Positions 20,500 to 31,610 of a stretch of 64,000 nucleotides of DNA are shown in pieces. The DNA is taken from NCBI RefSeq assembly GCF_000801105.2, contig NC_079515.1, forward strand, positions 1,612,001-1,676,000. The letters run 5' to 3'. The position numbers were made by a program, and so were the translations under genes. Position 1 is the stretch's first letter. Every line of letters starts with the position of its first letter. Under the pieces are notes generated by a model. It was not told the DNA's origin, did not search any database, and saw only the letters and a program-made list of their open reading frames with translations. The stretch is from Raphanus sativus (Eukaryota; Streptophyta; Magnoliopsida; Brassicales; Brassicaceae).

Positions 20500-23400
20500 T
20501 CAGTCTATGACTATGGTGGGCCGAGGTGGAATTGCTGCAGGGTCAAGCTCCCAGTATCCTCCTTCAGCTACCCGCGTTGCTCTCTTCTCCTGTTTGACAG
20601 CCGGAATCTGATGAGAAAACCTACTCATTTCCGCCTTTGGAATCTCTAACGAACACACATGTGACGACCCATGCTTCCTTATGTATACAGAACTGAAGCC
20701 TTTAGTACTAGTCAAAGCCATCACCTTTATGTTCTTCCCTTCACAGTAACCTTCCACCACTTCTACAATATCATGCTCTTCGGTGTTATCGCAGTTCCTA
20801 CGGAGAGCCCAGATGTCACCTTTCCTTGGGTATACTTTGACTACCTTCTTCTTACTGTCAAAAGGTTTGACCCGATGTGAGAAGCTGGCCAGAGGAAGGA
20901 TTTTTGGTTTTTCAGTTTCCGGCTTGAACTCCCCACATGACACGGGGTGGGTTACGGGTTCGGTAGATAGTGGACAACACAGCTCCATATGGACCACGTG
21001 TAACACGAGTTCAGGCTTGGTTTCCACTTTCTTGATCTTCACGTAATCTGTGGGCACTCCCTTGTCATTGCTGTAAATAGCCCATATCTGACCAACTTTG
21101 AATTTGTCTTCGGATCTGTCGTTCTTGAAGTCGAAGGCATTTCTTTGCGGCGTTTTGCAACTTGATGACGCAGGAGTCGACTCAGGGGGCTTGTTAGTAG
21201 AACCATCCAACTGAGCTGGTAAATCATTCTGCTTGGATTCACCATCGCGTCCTCTTTTCTTAGAGCCTTCTCCTACCTGACTTTCTACCTGTTGTTGTAT
21301 GCCTTTGGACGATTTGTTTATTCCCACAGAATCTGTCACGAGACCCTCATCAGTTGTCTTTGGGGTATTCATCTTATCGTCTTGTTTAGCACTTTTCTTC
21401 TCCTCCCTTTGTTGGCTTGGAGTTGTTTGAAGACGAGGAGATTTTCGCAGCTTGAAGGCATCAGACGCCTCCCCACTCTTTGTAGACCCGTTCGGTGTGC
21501 TCTTTTTATTGGTTCTGCTGGCTTCGTCTTCCCCAATGGACACAGATGTTGAACAGACCTTATCACAGTTACTGCATCCGCCATCATCGCCAGATTTTTG
21601 ACGTTTTCTTGGAGATGGAACGATCTCTGGAACAGGATTGGCCTTCATTCCAACCTCAGACGCTTCAGTACAAAGGCTATCAGCTTTCCCTTTCATTGTC
21701 TCACTATCCATCTCCATACTAACCGCTTCAACCTGAAATATATCTTTTGGCAGTGCAGTCGGGTCCAGTTCATATGAGCCAGCCGGAACACCTTCTTTCT
21801 CCATTCCAGTCATTTTGACTGCGGGAACTTTGTGAGAAAATCGAAGCATCTGTTCTGGAGTAAACTGAATCTGACACACTTTATTCTTCGCCTCCCGCTG
21901 AAAAAGGGAGACAAACCCTTTAACTTTTCCCAAATAGGCCACTCCAATACCGAGCTCTTCATTAAACTGGTTCACAATTTCCACGAAGTCAAACTTATAT
22001 GGCAATTCATGAGTTTCTGGAGTGTTCGATTCCTCATCCCAATCCCTGAACGTAGCCCAAATTTCTCCTTTCCTTGGATATATCGAAACAACTCCGTTGC
22101 AAACCGAGTTAAGCATCTGACCTGAAAAAATGGAGCGGTCCTCAACATCCTTTTTTTCTCCATTACTGAACTTTCCCCATGCAACTGGAATACTTTCATC
22201 ATTATTTTCCTGAACAGGCTTTAGGAAGGTAACACGCAGCTTGAAATCGGAAGCCAGCACTTTCTTTACCCGAGCATACCTCCGTGGCATACCATCTCTA
22301 GAATCACAGGTAGACCACACTTGATTGACAGCAAAATTTTCTGGTCTCCGTTCATCTTCAAACACATTAAATTCTATATCAGGTATATCCAGCTTATTAT
22401 CATTTTCATCAGCTTTGTGTTCATTTTCAGCTTCACCCAACTTGCTCGACAAAGCTGAGTCTTCTCCACTGCGATCACAACCTTCACTCTCTTGAGTTTT
22501 AGATGACAAGATATCTTTCTTTCCAGAATTTTCACTTTCCTTGGCCTTTCCTTTATCAGCAAGTTCCGGTGACGTATTATTCTCATCCGTTTGCTTTGTG
22601 TTAACATCAGACTCAACTTCACAACCTGATTTTGTCTTTTTTGTCGGAGGGATGACAGAATCACCATTGCCTCTCGTCTCTGCATAAGAAACCTGCGCCT
22701 TCCTCTTTGAGAACTTCCTCTTATTACATTCATCCGAATCTGTTTTATCCACAGCAGCATCAGAGCCATCAGCTTCAAAACTCATAGAGGAAGCCTCAAC
22801 AGCTATTCTCCTCTTTTTGGCTGTCTGATCCATCTTTGGAGCTGATAAATCAGGTTTTAACTCTCCAGCACTAGTCTGCGGTTCTTTTTCTTCAGGTTTA
22901 GGTATTTCAGCAACTTTCTGGCATCCTGCTTCTTCAAGGTCTTTCTCTGTACGACCCTCATCTTTCTTTGGTTTCTTGTCACCAGCCTCTCTTTTCTGTT
23001 TTTTCTGTTTTTTCTGACTCCTCTTGTTGAGTTTCTTTCCGACTGTCCCATTCTTAGCCTTCCCAGCTGATGAACTTCCTGATTCTGCTCCTGTAGAAGG
23101 ATGCTGCCGAGATGTATTATTCATCTCTTGATTTGCACCAGCTGTTGAACTACTAAATGGCACCTCATCAGACCCGATGTTGCAGGCAGTGTAAGATCTC
23201 TGACAAGAGGAACAGTGCATGAGTTGGTTGATATAAACTTTCAAGTATTTATACCTGTGGCCACAGTTTCTGCAACACGTCCAAAACGTTAATCCACTAG
23301 CAACATTCATTGCAGCAGCATCTGCAGATGAAGAGTTGCAACGAGAGCTAGCATTCGACTGCCTGCTGGCAACGAGTGAATGTGATCTGTATCTGATATC

Positions 23401-23778
23401 ATACTGAGACCGTTTGATCTGATCAGAGAGCCATCTGTTTGCTTCCGCAACAAACTTGAAAGCAGCTTCAGCACCAGGAAACTTGTTCTTATCCGGATGG
23501 AGAATCAGGCAAAGCTTTCTATATTGCTTCTTGATTATGTCGAAATCAGCAGAAGGCTGAACCTGAAGGATACCATACCAATCGTCAAGCCCCTTGATTT
23601 TCTTATCAGCAGAGGAATGCACATCACACACGGTTATCATCTTCTGTATGTCTTCCAATTCGGGGAAGAGCCTCTGAGCCTTCATGACCAGTTTATGAGC
23701 TCCAACGAAATCACTAGCCCTCATCTTTTCCTCTGCTAAAATTTTCGCCCTTGTAGCCTCTTCTTTGTTGCAATCCAT
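20500..23778 (-). CDS. J-domain protein with two DUF3444 domains
   Basis: One uninterrupted coding exon of 1092 residues. A J domain lies at about 66-128 (DWYGILQVQPSADF...), with the Hsp70-stimulating HPD at 94-96. A CxxC-CxxC zinc-ribbon-like segment follows at about 165-200 (WTCCRNCGHRYKYL, HCSSCQRSYTA). The middle is charged and Lys/Ser-rich with basic nuclear-localisation-like clusters (KKLNKRSQKKQKKQKR). Two DUF3444 domains sit at roughly 480-690 (NFAVNQVWSTCDSRDGMPRRYA) and 860-1085 (FKVGQIWAIYSNDKGVPTDYV), each ending near ELDPxAxP. Such proteins are presumed Hsp70 co-chaperones, possibly nuclear. The role of DUF3444 is unknown. This is the third DUF3444 gene in 17 kb and corresponds to Arabidopsis AT3G04980 from memory. 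Upstream lies a spliced leader with a duplicated non-coding exon. Confidence 0.95.
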   Translation of the reverse strand: MDCNKEEATRAKILAEEKMRASDFVGAHKLVMKAQRLFPELEDIQKMITVCDVHSSADKKIKGLDDWYGILQVQPSADFDIIKKQYRKLCLILHPDKNKFPGAEAAFKFVAEANRWLSDQIKRSQYDIRYRSHSLVASRQSNASSRCNSSSADAAAMNVASGLTFWTCCRNCGHRYKYLKVYINQLMHCSSCQRSYTACNIGSDEVPFSSSTAGANQEMNNTSRQHPSTGAESGSSSAGKAKNGTVGKKLNKRSQKKQKKQKREAGDKKPKKDEGRTEKDLEEAGCQKVAEIPKPEEKEPQTSAGELKPDLSAPKMDQTAKKRRIAVEASSMSFEADGSDAAVDKTDSDECNKRKFSKRKAQVSYAETRGNGDSVIPPTKKTKSGCEVESDVNTKQTDENNTSPELADKGKAKESENSGKKDILSSKTQESEGCDRSGEDSALSSKLGEAENEHKADENDNKLDIPDIEFNVFEDERRPENFAVNQVWSTCDSRDGMPRRYARVKKVLASDFKLRVTFLKPVQENNDESIPVAWGKFSNGEKKDVEDRSIFSGQMLNSVCNGVVSIYPRKGEIWATFRDWDEESNTPETHELPYKFDFVEIVNQFNEELGIGVAYLGKVKGFVSLFQREAKNKVCQIQFTPEQMLRFSHKVPAVKMTGMEKEGVPAGSYELDPTALPKDIFQVEAVSMEMDSETMKGKADSLCTEASEVGMKANPVPEIVPSPRKRQKSGDDGGCSNCDKVCSTSVSIGEDEASRTNKKSTPNGSTKSGEASDAFKLRKSPRLQTTPSQQREEKKSAKQDDKMNTPKTTDEGLVTDSVGINKSSKGIQQQVESQVGEGSKKRGRDGESKQNDLPAQLDGSTNKPPESTPASSSCKTPQRNAFDFKNDRSEDKFKVGQIWAIYSNDKGVPTDYVKIKKVETKPELVLHVVHMELCCPLSTEPVTHPVSCGEFKPETEKPKILPLASFSHRVKPFDSKKKVVKVYPRKGDIWALRRNCDNTEEHDIVEVVEGYCEGKNIKVMALTSTKGFSSVYIRKHGSSHVCSLEIPKAEMSRFSHQIPAVKQEKRATRVAEGGYWELDPAAIPPRPTIVID

Positions 23779-23847
23779 TGCAGCGATAAACCTCCCAAAT
23801 CAGCTAAGAAAAATTCTAGATTCCCTGCATACAGTTTCACTGATACT

Positions 23848-24300
23848 GTTATAAACCTATTCGTTCCTAATCGCTCTAAAAACTCAGTGGTGTAAATCAA
23901 AACTTTACTCAGTGCTCACCACTTCAGAGACGAGAATCGTGAACAACGCAGACATCCTTCATCATAAATACGATTCAAATAGGGCTTGAAAGTGCAGACT
24001 GAGAGAGGGATTTAAGCCTGCAAAAAACTCGAAAACATAGAGATATAACTTAGATGAGATTCATCAAAAGCAAGTCCAAATCAATTAATCACTCTAAAAT
24101 CCAGTAGCGTAAGCAAGACTTTTATACTCAGTGCTTACCACTTCAGAGACAATAATTGTGAACAATGCACACATCCTTCTTCATCGCATATGTGATTTCA
24201 AAAACAGGGCCTAAAAGTGCTGGAGTGAGAGGATTTAAGCCTGCAAAAAACAAGAGAGATAACTAAGATGAGATTCATCAAACCAAGAGTCCCATTCAAA
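23848..24300 (-). repeat. Tandem duplication containing a duplicated leader exon of the DnaJ gene
   Basis: Two units of about 220 bp lie head to tail (roughly 23848-24080 and 24083-24300). Each contains a putative exon on the minus strand, at 24240-24139 and 24017-23920. Each exon is bounded by the acceptor TTTTTTGCAG|GCTTAAATCC and a donor after CTCTGAAGTG (GTAAGC in one, GTGAGC in the other). Both carry upstream ATGs. Splice signals survive in both copies, so they could be alternative or successive 5'UTR exons. Use of either exon is inferred. Confidence 0.7.
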
Positions 24301-25395
24301 AGCAAAAAAAAAATCGAAAAAATCAAACCTAATAATGATAAATCTTAAGAGTGGATATGCAATTGATCGAATGAACACTCTAACACTAAGAATAAAACGA
24401 AATCGGTACGGACGATTGGTCTACCCAGAAACAGCGAAATCACTCTTTACGATCAGAAAACACTAACATCTCCGGAGAGAAACTCTAGCTATAAATTATT
24501 TTTAGCGAATCGACAGGAGAGGAGAGATCAAATGCATGTGTAATTTCTGATCAGAACGAGGCGAGCAACTATAAACCCTAGAAAAAGGGAGAAAAAACTC
24601 AGAATCCGTCGACATAAATACATACCCAGAGAGGCTCCAAGTGCTCGAGGAGACGAAACGAAATTCAGTTCAACGGAAGAGATAAAATTCAGAACCCTAA
24701 AATTTCGAAAGCCGTCGAAGCAAAAAATAATGGGACGGAGAGGGAAATGAAAAAAATTAAATGGAGGGAAATTGTTTTATTTTATTTTATTTTATTTTAT
24801 TTCCTTCTGTTTTTTTTCCAAGGTAAAAACCATGGGGCCTACTTGCAAGACCTTGAACCTTAGCAAAAATGACAAATTTTAATTTTGCCATCAACTAATA
24901 ATGAAAAATTGTTTATTTCCCTAAACCATATTTTCACACATTTATTCACGACAATGATTAGTTAATAGTAGAAATGAATTATAAGTATTAATCAACGACA
25001 ATTATATTCCTCTTACAATAGACATTTTCCTCGAGCTTTTACAACATTAAAATATTTCTTCTTTTACCTTTGTATGGGAATTTTGCAGTGCTGTTTGTAT
25101 TTTTTTTTTTGCTTAAAAAAATTGGTCAGTCTTAAAAAGATAACGTTTACCATAAAAAATACTGGTGATATATAACTGAGTCACCGTTTAGAAATCTAAC
25201 CAGTGCCAAAAGACATACCAAGAAGGACTTAATACCGATACGCATACTCTCTGTTTAGTTTCTACTAGTTAAGCCTTACAGACCATATCGTTAGGACTTT
25301 CAAGATGCATATTAGTTTTGTTTTAACATCATACACACAGTCATATAAACTACGGCTATTTTAACACTTAATTAGCTTGAGTGTAACCTTTTTCT
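24301..25395. other. DnaJ promoter side and FRIGIDA-like A 3' flank
   Basis: The leader/promoter side of the DnaJ gene reaches to about 24740, followed by a (TTTTA)n run near 24776-24801. From about 25060 the sequence is the 3' flank of FRIGIDA-like gene A. TTGGTCAGTCTTAAAA near 25121 recurs near 31705 after gene B, a mark of their tandem origin. I see no extra gene. Confidence 0.55.
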
Positions 25396-27574
25396 TCAGT
25401 TCCTTCTCCTCTGATATGTGTGGATGATTGGAGGAGGATGCTTGGGGTTAGATGTTTCGTTGTTGGGATTAACATCAGCTGTACCTGAAACTCCAATAAC
25501 AAAACCATTCCATAAACCTATAAACAGAACCACAAAGTTTTGTCTTTTAAATAAAAGGGGGAAAAGAGAGAGAGGTAAACAAGCTTACCAAGAGTCTCTT
25601 CATCCACACCAGTATGCTCCACAAGCACAGCTTTCACTCCCAACTGTTTCTTCTGCAACTCAGCTTGTGGGGCTGATGATGAGGAGGTGTCATGCTCGAC
25701 AAAGAAACTAACTAGAGGGACTGACCTTTCTCCTTCAACCATCAGCTTGGCGACGAGGTCCCCTGGAATATCTATTTCAAGCTTGTAATCCGCCACGAGT
25801 TCAAGTATAGCTCTCAGTCTTCCCCAATCTTTCTCTTTCGCCTAAAAGTAAACACCAAGCAAAGATTTGATTACTTCTAAATCAAATCAGTGACTATCAG
25901 TTACAAGAGCAGGTGAGTGATTAAACCTGGGAGGAGGATTCACTGGATCTGTTTTCCAGTGCAGAACGTCTGAAACTGATGATCTCTTTCTTTAAGAGCT
26001 CTGAGGGTGAGACTGATACCTCTTTATCCAGTGTAAACAAACATATAAGCTTGACTGCAGAAATATATTCGCTTTTCTTTATAAGCTCTTCAACAACCTC
26101 TGCAAAATATTAAAAATAGTTAAATCTCACATCATTAGTCTAATCTTTTAACTCTTTATCTCACGACTAAGAAAGAAAACTTACCTCGGATGATAAGGTT
26201 GATACTCAGATACTCAAAGAGTATAGGAGCCTGTTCGTACTGCGCAATAGACCAAGCAAGCAAAGCAGTTTCTTCTTCGTTGATCAGTGTCTTTAAATTA
26301 AATGCCATGATGAACAGAAGAAAGGCCAAGGCCTCGAGAGATGATTTTGGAGCTTCTTCTATAGTTATCTTTTCTTTCCACAGAGTTGCCACTTCTGTGG
26401 CTTGGAGCTGCAGCAGCAGCTGAGACTTGTCTACCTCATCCAGTTGTTGAACTTTGGCTAGCTCCTCAAAAATAAGAACCAAAGTCTCCAAGAACGTGTC
26501 CTGAAAACTTGACCCTTGTCTAATTTCGTCCTGCACTCGTTCCAGAACGAATTCTGCTGGATTACGTGTATCTCTAAGAAGGCTGGAGATCTCATGACGC
26601 AGAAGAGAAGCTGAGATTCCTTGAAGCGTGAAAGTATCTATCGGTTCAGCTTCTTCTTCTTCTGCATTTTGTTGTTGGCTGCTGTCACTGATTGGCTCCT
26701 TCTCACGCTTAACAAACACAGTGTTCATTTGTCTCTTCAACTTGAGCTCTCTTTCAATCTCCTCCAACTCTTTGGATTTCAGGTCAAGTTGCTCATTCAA
26801 AGACGCAAGCTGCTGGACAGATTCGTCAGTCTTGGAAAGAGTCAGCTCTAAATCTTCCTTAACCTCCTTCATTTCTCTCTTAAGTTGAGCGAGTTTCTTC
26901 TCCTCTGACTCTATCTGATTCTTAAACAGATCTAGCTCCTTTTCTTTATCTACAGTCTCCTGCTCAATCAGCTTCCGGATTCCCACATGTTCTTTGGACT
27001 TGGAGTCAATATTTCGAGCACAAACTGTTATTTCCTTGTTTAGAGAGTTAACCATCTTCTTTTTCAGCTCAAGCTCAGAATTTGAAAGCTCAATAGACTC
27101 TCTCACAACTCCCAGCTCCTTCTCTCTAGAAGCTAACTCCACTGACTTCATCTCAAGCTGCTCGTCCAACATCGCAAGCTGCTTCTCAGATTCTTTAATC
27201 TTCTCAAGAACCAACGCCCACTCGTCCTTCTTTTTATCCGTCTCCTCGCTGCAAAGCCTTTGAAGCCCAGCCAAATGCTCCCACCGTTTCTCCCTTGCCG
27301 CCAGCTCATTTCTCTTCACCTTCAGCTCTTCCCCACACTCTTCCACCAACTTCTTCAAGTTACCAGCTTCAGACTTCTCCTTCTCGAAAGCTCCAACCTT
27401 TTGTTCAAGGTCTGAGCTCAGATTCTGCAGCTCTCGAGACCTACTCTGATTTTTGACTTCAACCATCATATTATGCTTCAGTACACCTTTCAGATAAGCG
27501 ACGCAGGACAACATTCCGTAAGCACCACATCTAAGTTCCTCTATTGATTTGCAAACCTTCTCTGCTTTATCCAT
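25396..27574 (-). CDS. FRIGIDA-like coiled-coil protein A
   Basis: Four exons: 27574-26185, 26099-25927, 25841-25589 and 25484-25396, giving 634 residues with phase-consistent GT-AG junctions. The N-terminal ~300 residues are Glu/Lys-rich coiled coil (starts MDKAEKVCKSIEELRC). The FRIGIDA domain begins near residue 320 (ISASLLRHEISSLLRDTRNPAEFVLE) and continues through FQDTFLETLVLIFEELAK, ALAFLLFIMAFNLKTLINEEE and QYEQAPILFEYLSIN. It crosses into exons 2-3 (VVEELIKKSEYISAVKLICLF, LLKKEIISFRRSALEN). FRIGIDA itself promotes FLC expression to delay flowering, but most FRIGIDA-like proteins are uncharacterised, so a flowering role should not be assumed. It is tandemly duplicated with gene B. All exons appear intact. 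Confidence 0.9.
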
Positions 27575-28769
27575 TGGTGGAACTTACAACTCTTGAAGAT
27601 CTGCAAACATGAGAAGATTTTAACAACAGGAACACTAAATACAGGTAGTCAAATCAACAGTAGGTATAAGCAAAATAATAAACTAACCTACGTATGTACA
27701 CAAGGAGCTAAAACCAAGTCACCTAGGAAGGAATCGGAAAAAAAAAACCCTAATTTTTGTAATCAGAATTAGGCGAGAAGAAAATAAAACAGTGAGAAAA
27801 GTGTGACGAAAGGAGAAAAGGAAATGTTGTACAGAGACAACTCAGTCAGGAAGTGAACATGTATGCTAGCAGAGTTGCTTCGAGTACGAGGAAGAAGACG
27901 AAGACGATGAAGGGGGATAGTGGAGGGAGATTTGTCCAAGTCCGAGGAAAGGGAACGTTAAGGTAGATGGGCTTATTTGGAGGAGAAAGATGCCCAATGG
28001 GCTTTCTTCTCCTGATTAGTGTCAATTGAGTTTTGTCAAAAAAAAATGTCAGTTGAGTTTTTTTTTTAATTATAAGAATTTCACACTTAACTTGATCAAA
28101 CTCAAGTCATTCAACAAATGCCAGAGTTAAGGTGGCATTTTATAAATTTGACTCTCGATTGTTTTGATTCGATCCAAAAAATTCAAATATATATCCTTAA
28201 GTTTTCAGAACAAAAAAATATTAGAAATTAATATCAATTAAAACAAAGTAAATCACAAATACCAAGAAATTCAACATCGGATATCCACTCTGCTTCAATA
28301 GAAATATATCTACATGTAAATAGAATTTTGCAAATATATAATTTTAACATATTATTTGAATAATTTTGTTTATAAAATTACTTATAAAATTATTAAATTA
28401 GTAACGAAAGATATAATCTTTATAAAACAACAATTTTTCTATTTTAACAAAAATATCTAACTAATTTATAAATTTTATGAAAAATATAGTTTCACTAGTT
28501 TTTAAAATTTGTTTTGTATTATGTAGACATTATTTTAAAAACAAATTTGTATTAGCTTTTTTAGATTTACTTGTATTGAACAAAGTTGATAAGATATTCG
28601 TAGATATCTTTAATTATTCGCAAATATCTATAATTTTTTTATATTCGAAAACAGGTTATCCGAAATTTCCAAAAAAAAAAAATATCCGTAAATTACAAAA
28701 TTAATCACAAATACAATTTTTATGGTACTATTTGCTCTATGCCCGCCCTATTTAAGATAGTTTTGGTAT
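27575..28769. other. Upstream region of FRIGIDA-like A with a relic of TRAPP intron
   Basis: The leader/promoter of gene A comes first. Then AAGAATTTCACACTTAAC...TCAAACTCAAGTCATTCAA (28075-28130) matches 35097-35113 plus 35496-35530, which lie in and around intron 3 of the TRAPP gene. TRAPP exon 4 is missing from this copy. From 28135 to 28745 there is AT-rich DNA without a recognisable gene; it interrupts the relic, which resumes at TTTAAGATAGTTTTGGTAT (28751-28769). Confidence 0.6.
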
Positions 28770-29561
28770 GACTTATTCTTGGGTTCACCCCTAGAGTGAA
28801 CCTAGAGGTTCACCCAACCAATAAGAATCACTCATTTCACAATTGATATCTTTTAAAAAAGGAAACAAAATATTATCAAATTATATTATATTTTTAAAAT
28901 AATAAATGTTAAAAATAAATAAAAATAGTAATATATGCAAAAAAAAATTAAAAGTATTTTAACTCCATCATCAAAACACTAAACTCTAAACTCTAAACTA
29001 AAAACATTAAACACTAAATCTTAAAAATAACAAATCCTTAATCCTAAAATAGTTTAGGGATTAAGATTAAGGGTTTAGTATTTTTAAGATTTATTGTTTT
29101 AGTGTTTAGTGTTTTTGATTTAAAATTTAGGATTATCCAAATGTTTATGATTTACCCAAGGATTTATGGTTTAGAGTTTAGGATTTAGGGTTTAGTATTT
29201 TGATGATCGCGTTAAAATATCTAATTTTTTTCGCATATACTAGAATTTAGGGTTTAGAGTTTAAGATTATCCAAGGGTTTAGCGTATACCCAAGGGTTTA
29301 GGGTATACTCAAAGGTTTAGGGTTTATGATTTAGGGTTTAGGGTATATTTTTTTGATGATGTTAAAAATATATTTTTTTAAAATCATTTTTTTGTAACTA
29401 CTATTATTTTTATTTATTTTTATTTTATTTATTTTAAAAACATAATATAACTTGACAATACTTTGTTTCCTTTTTTAAAAGATATCAATTGTGAAATGAG
29501 TGATTCCTATTGGTTGGGTGAACTTCTAGGTTCACTCTAGGGGTGAACCCAAGAATAACTC
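28770..29561. mobile_element. Mutator-type MITE with long inverted repeats and 9-bp target duplication
   Basis: A 792-bp non-coding element. The termini are inverted repeats of more than 100 bp: GACTTATTCTTGGGTTCACC at the left and its near-complement ending GGTGAACCCAAGAATAACTC at the right. A perfect 9-bp duplication TTTTGGTAT lies at 28761-28769 and 29562-29570, the length typical of Mutator-like elements. The paralogous site after FRIGIDA-like gene B (about 35541-35580) has one copy of the target with no insert. The interior contains many degenerate TTTAGGG-like units. There is no transposase frame. Confidence 0.88.
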
Positions 29562-29611
29562 TTTTGGTATTAAACAAAGAATTAGAAGCTTTCATCCATT
29601 ATTATTAAGTA

Positions 29612-30894
29612 CTAGGTGTTTTCCTGCACCATGTGCAGTAAAAAAAAATTAAAATATTTTCTAACAGATAAATATAAATTATATTTATTTTTTTATTAAT
29701 ATTATAAATATTCTTTTTCTTATTAATATTTTAATTTAAATTGATTTAACTGAACATTAAAATTAAGATAAAAACAATTTTGTTTATTTTGAAATATATT
29801 TAAGAATGTGCATGTATATATTTAAAATTATAATCTTAGGTAGATTTTTCAATCTATTTATTTTAATTAAATATGTAAAATTGCATAATTGTCAAAAATT
29901 AAAATTAAACAATATTTATAAAATATGTAGATATATATATAAGAAACTAATGATTTTACGATTTAATTTGATTTTATGATTTATTTTTTATAATTTTCTA
30001 AAAATATGTATATATTTTTGAAATATTTTTAATTTAAATGATATTTCAAAATTTGAAATGCCATAATTGAATATATTTATTTTAATGATGATTTATGAGT
30101 TATTAACATATTTTTAAAAGTCCAAAAATATAAATCGACAATAAATGTAATACATGAGTTATTACCATATTTAAAAAGTTTACCAAAAATATAAATTAAC
30201 ATTAAATATAATTTTCCATGTCATATTAATCTATAAGACATGTCATCAATTTTAATAGCCATGTCATATTATTTTTGTGAAAATGATTGTAGAAGACATG
30301 TGGCAAAATCACTTCTCAAATATAGTCTAGGGGATGAAAATTCCATAATTTTCAAAAATTAAAATTAAAAATATTTATAAAATCTGTAGATATATATAAG
30401 AAACTAATGATTTTACGCTTTAATTTGATTTTATGATTTAATTTTTGTAATTTTCTAAAAATATGTATATATTTTTGAAATATTTTTAATTTAAATGATA
30501 TTTCGAAATTTGAAATGCCATAATTGAATATATTTATTTTAATGATGATTTATGAGTTATTACCATATTTTTAAAAAGTCCAAAATATAAATCGAAAATA
30601 AATGTAATATATGAGTTATTACCATATTTTAAAAATTTTACCAAAAATATAAATTAACATTAAGTATAATTGTCTATGTCATATTAATCTATAAGACATG
30701 TCATCAATTTTATTAGTCATGTCATATTATTTTTGTGAGAATGATTGTAGAGAAGACATGTGTCAAAAATTGTCCATGTCATATTAATCTATAAGACATG
30801 TCATCAATTTTAGTAGCCATGTCATATTATTTTTGTGAGAATGATTGTAGAGAAGACATGTGGCAAAATCACTTCTCAAATATAGTCTAGGGGA
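29612..30894 (-). mobile_element. Non-autonomous Helitron with two 5' termini
   Basis: Read on the minus strand, it starts with TCCCCTAGACTATATTTGAG at 30894. It ends with a short hairpin CTGCAC-ATG-GTGCAG, eight nucleotides and CTAG at 29612. The host bases are A before and T after, as expected for Helitron insertion between A and T. A second copy of the 5' end begins at 30334, and 30335-30894 largely duplicates 29880-30334. A sub-repeat (ATGTCATATTAATCTATAAG...) is further duplicated near 30670-30862. There is no RepHel frame, so it depends on other elements. Confidence 0.85.
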
Positions 30895-30986
30895 TTAACC
30901 AGTAGTAAAAATGAATTAAAAGCTGTCATCCATTATTATATAACGATTTTGTTTTGTAACACAAATAAAGAAAATTATATTTTTAT

Positions 30987-31610
30987 TGTTGGGCTTTTTC
31001 AAGACCCATGTTTAATTCTTCGGTGAACAACGGTTAGTATGATATTGTTTACTTTGGATCTGTAGGCAAAATTCGCACAAATTTGGTTTTGGGTTTCTTT
31101 TTCAAAAAGCCTTATACTAATTAAAATTGAACACCCTTTATATACTAGACATTATTTGTTTAAACATCTCATATGGGACTTGGATTGACTTCTCACAATC
31201 TCTCTCTCAAACCAAAGACCACACAACTAGCAATTCTTCCACCTTTCAGCGAAATCGGACACCCATCTTGTAACATCGTTTGCACCAAAAAAAAATATAA
31301 GACCATCTGGCACCATTCGCAAGGTCACTTTTGAGGATACCTTCCACACCATAACTTCTAGAATCCATAGATGGGAGCATCATCTACTCTGGCTCTGATA
31401 CCAGTTGTTGGGCTTTTTCAAATTCCATGTCCAATTTTTCGGGGAACAATTATTATAATATTATCAGTTTTGGGGTCTGTAGGCAAAACTCACATGTTGG
31501 TTTTAAAATTTTTTTCCCAAAAATCTCCACACTAATCAGAATTAGACACCTTTATATACTAAATTTGTTGGGATCTAGATTGACATCTCACTCTCATTTC
31601 CACGAATTTG
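30987..31610 (-). mobile_element. TRIM-like miniature LTR retrotransposon
   Basis: Two direct repeats of about 210 bp begin TGTTGGGCTTTTTCAA at 30987 and 31406 (plus strand) and flank about 210 bp of non-coding DNA. The complement of a primer-binding site, GCTCTGATACCA, lies at 31392-31403. This matches the plant initiator-Met tRNA site TGGTATCAGAGC, 2 bp from the LTR. Next to the other LTR (31197-31215) is CTCTCTCTC, a polypurine tract on the minus strand. LTR divergence is marked and the right LTR end is unclear, so the insertion is old. No coding capacity is seen. Confidence 0.75.

Noticed and set aside
28975..29345. Possible chromosome-end or internal telomere tract
   Set aside because: The TTTAGGG-like units are degenerate, in both orientations and confined within the MITE borders.
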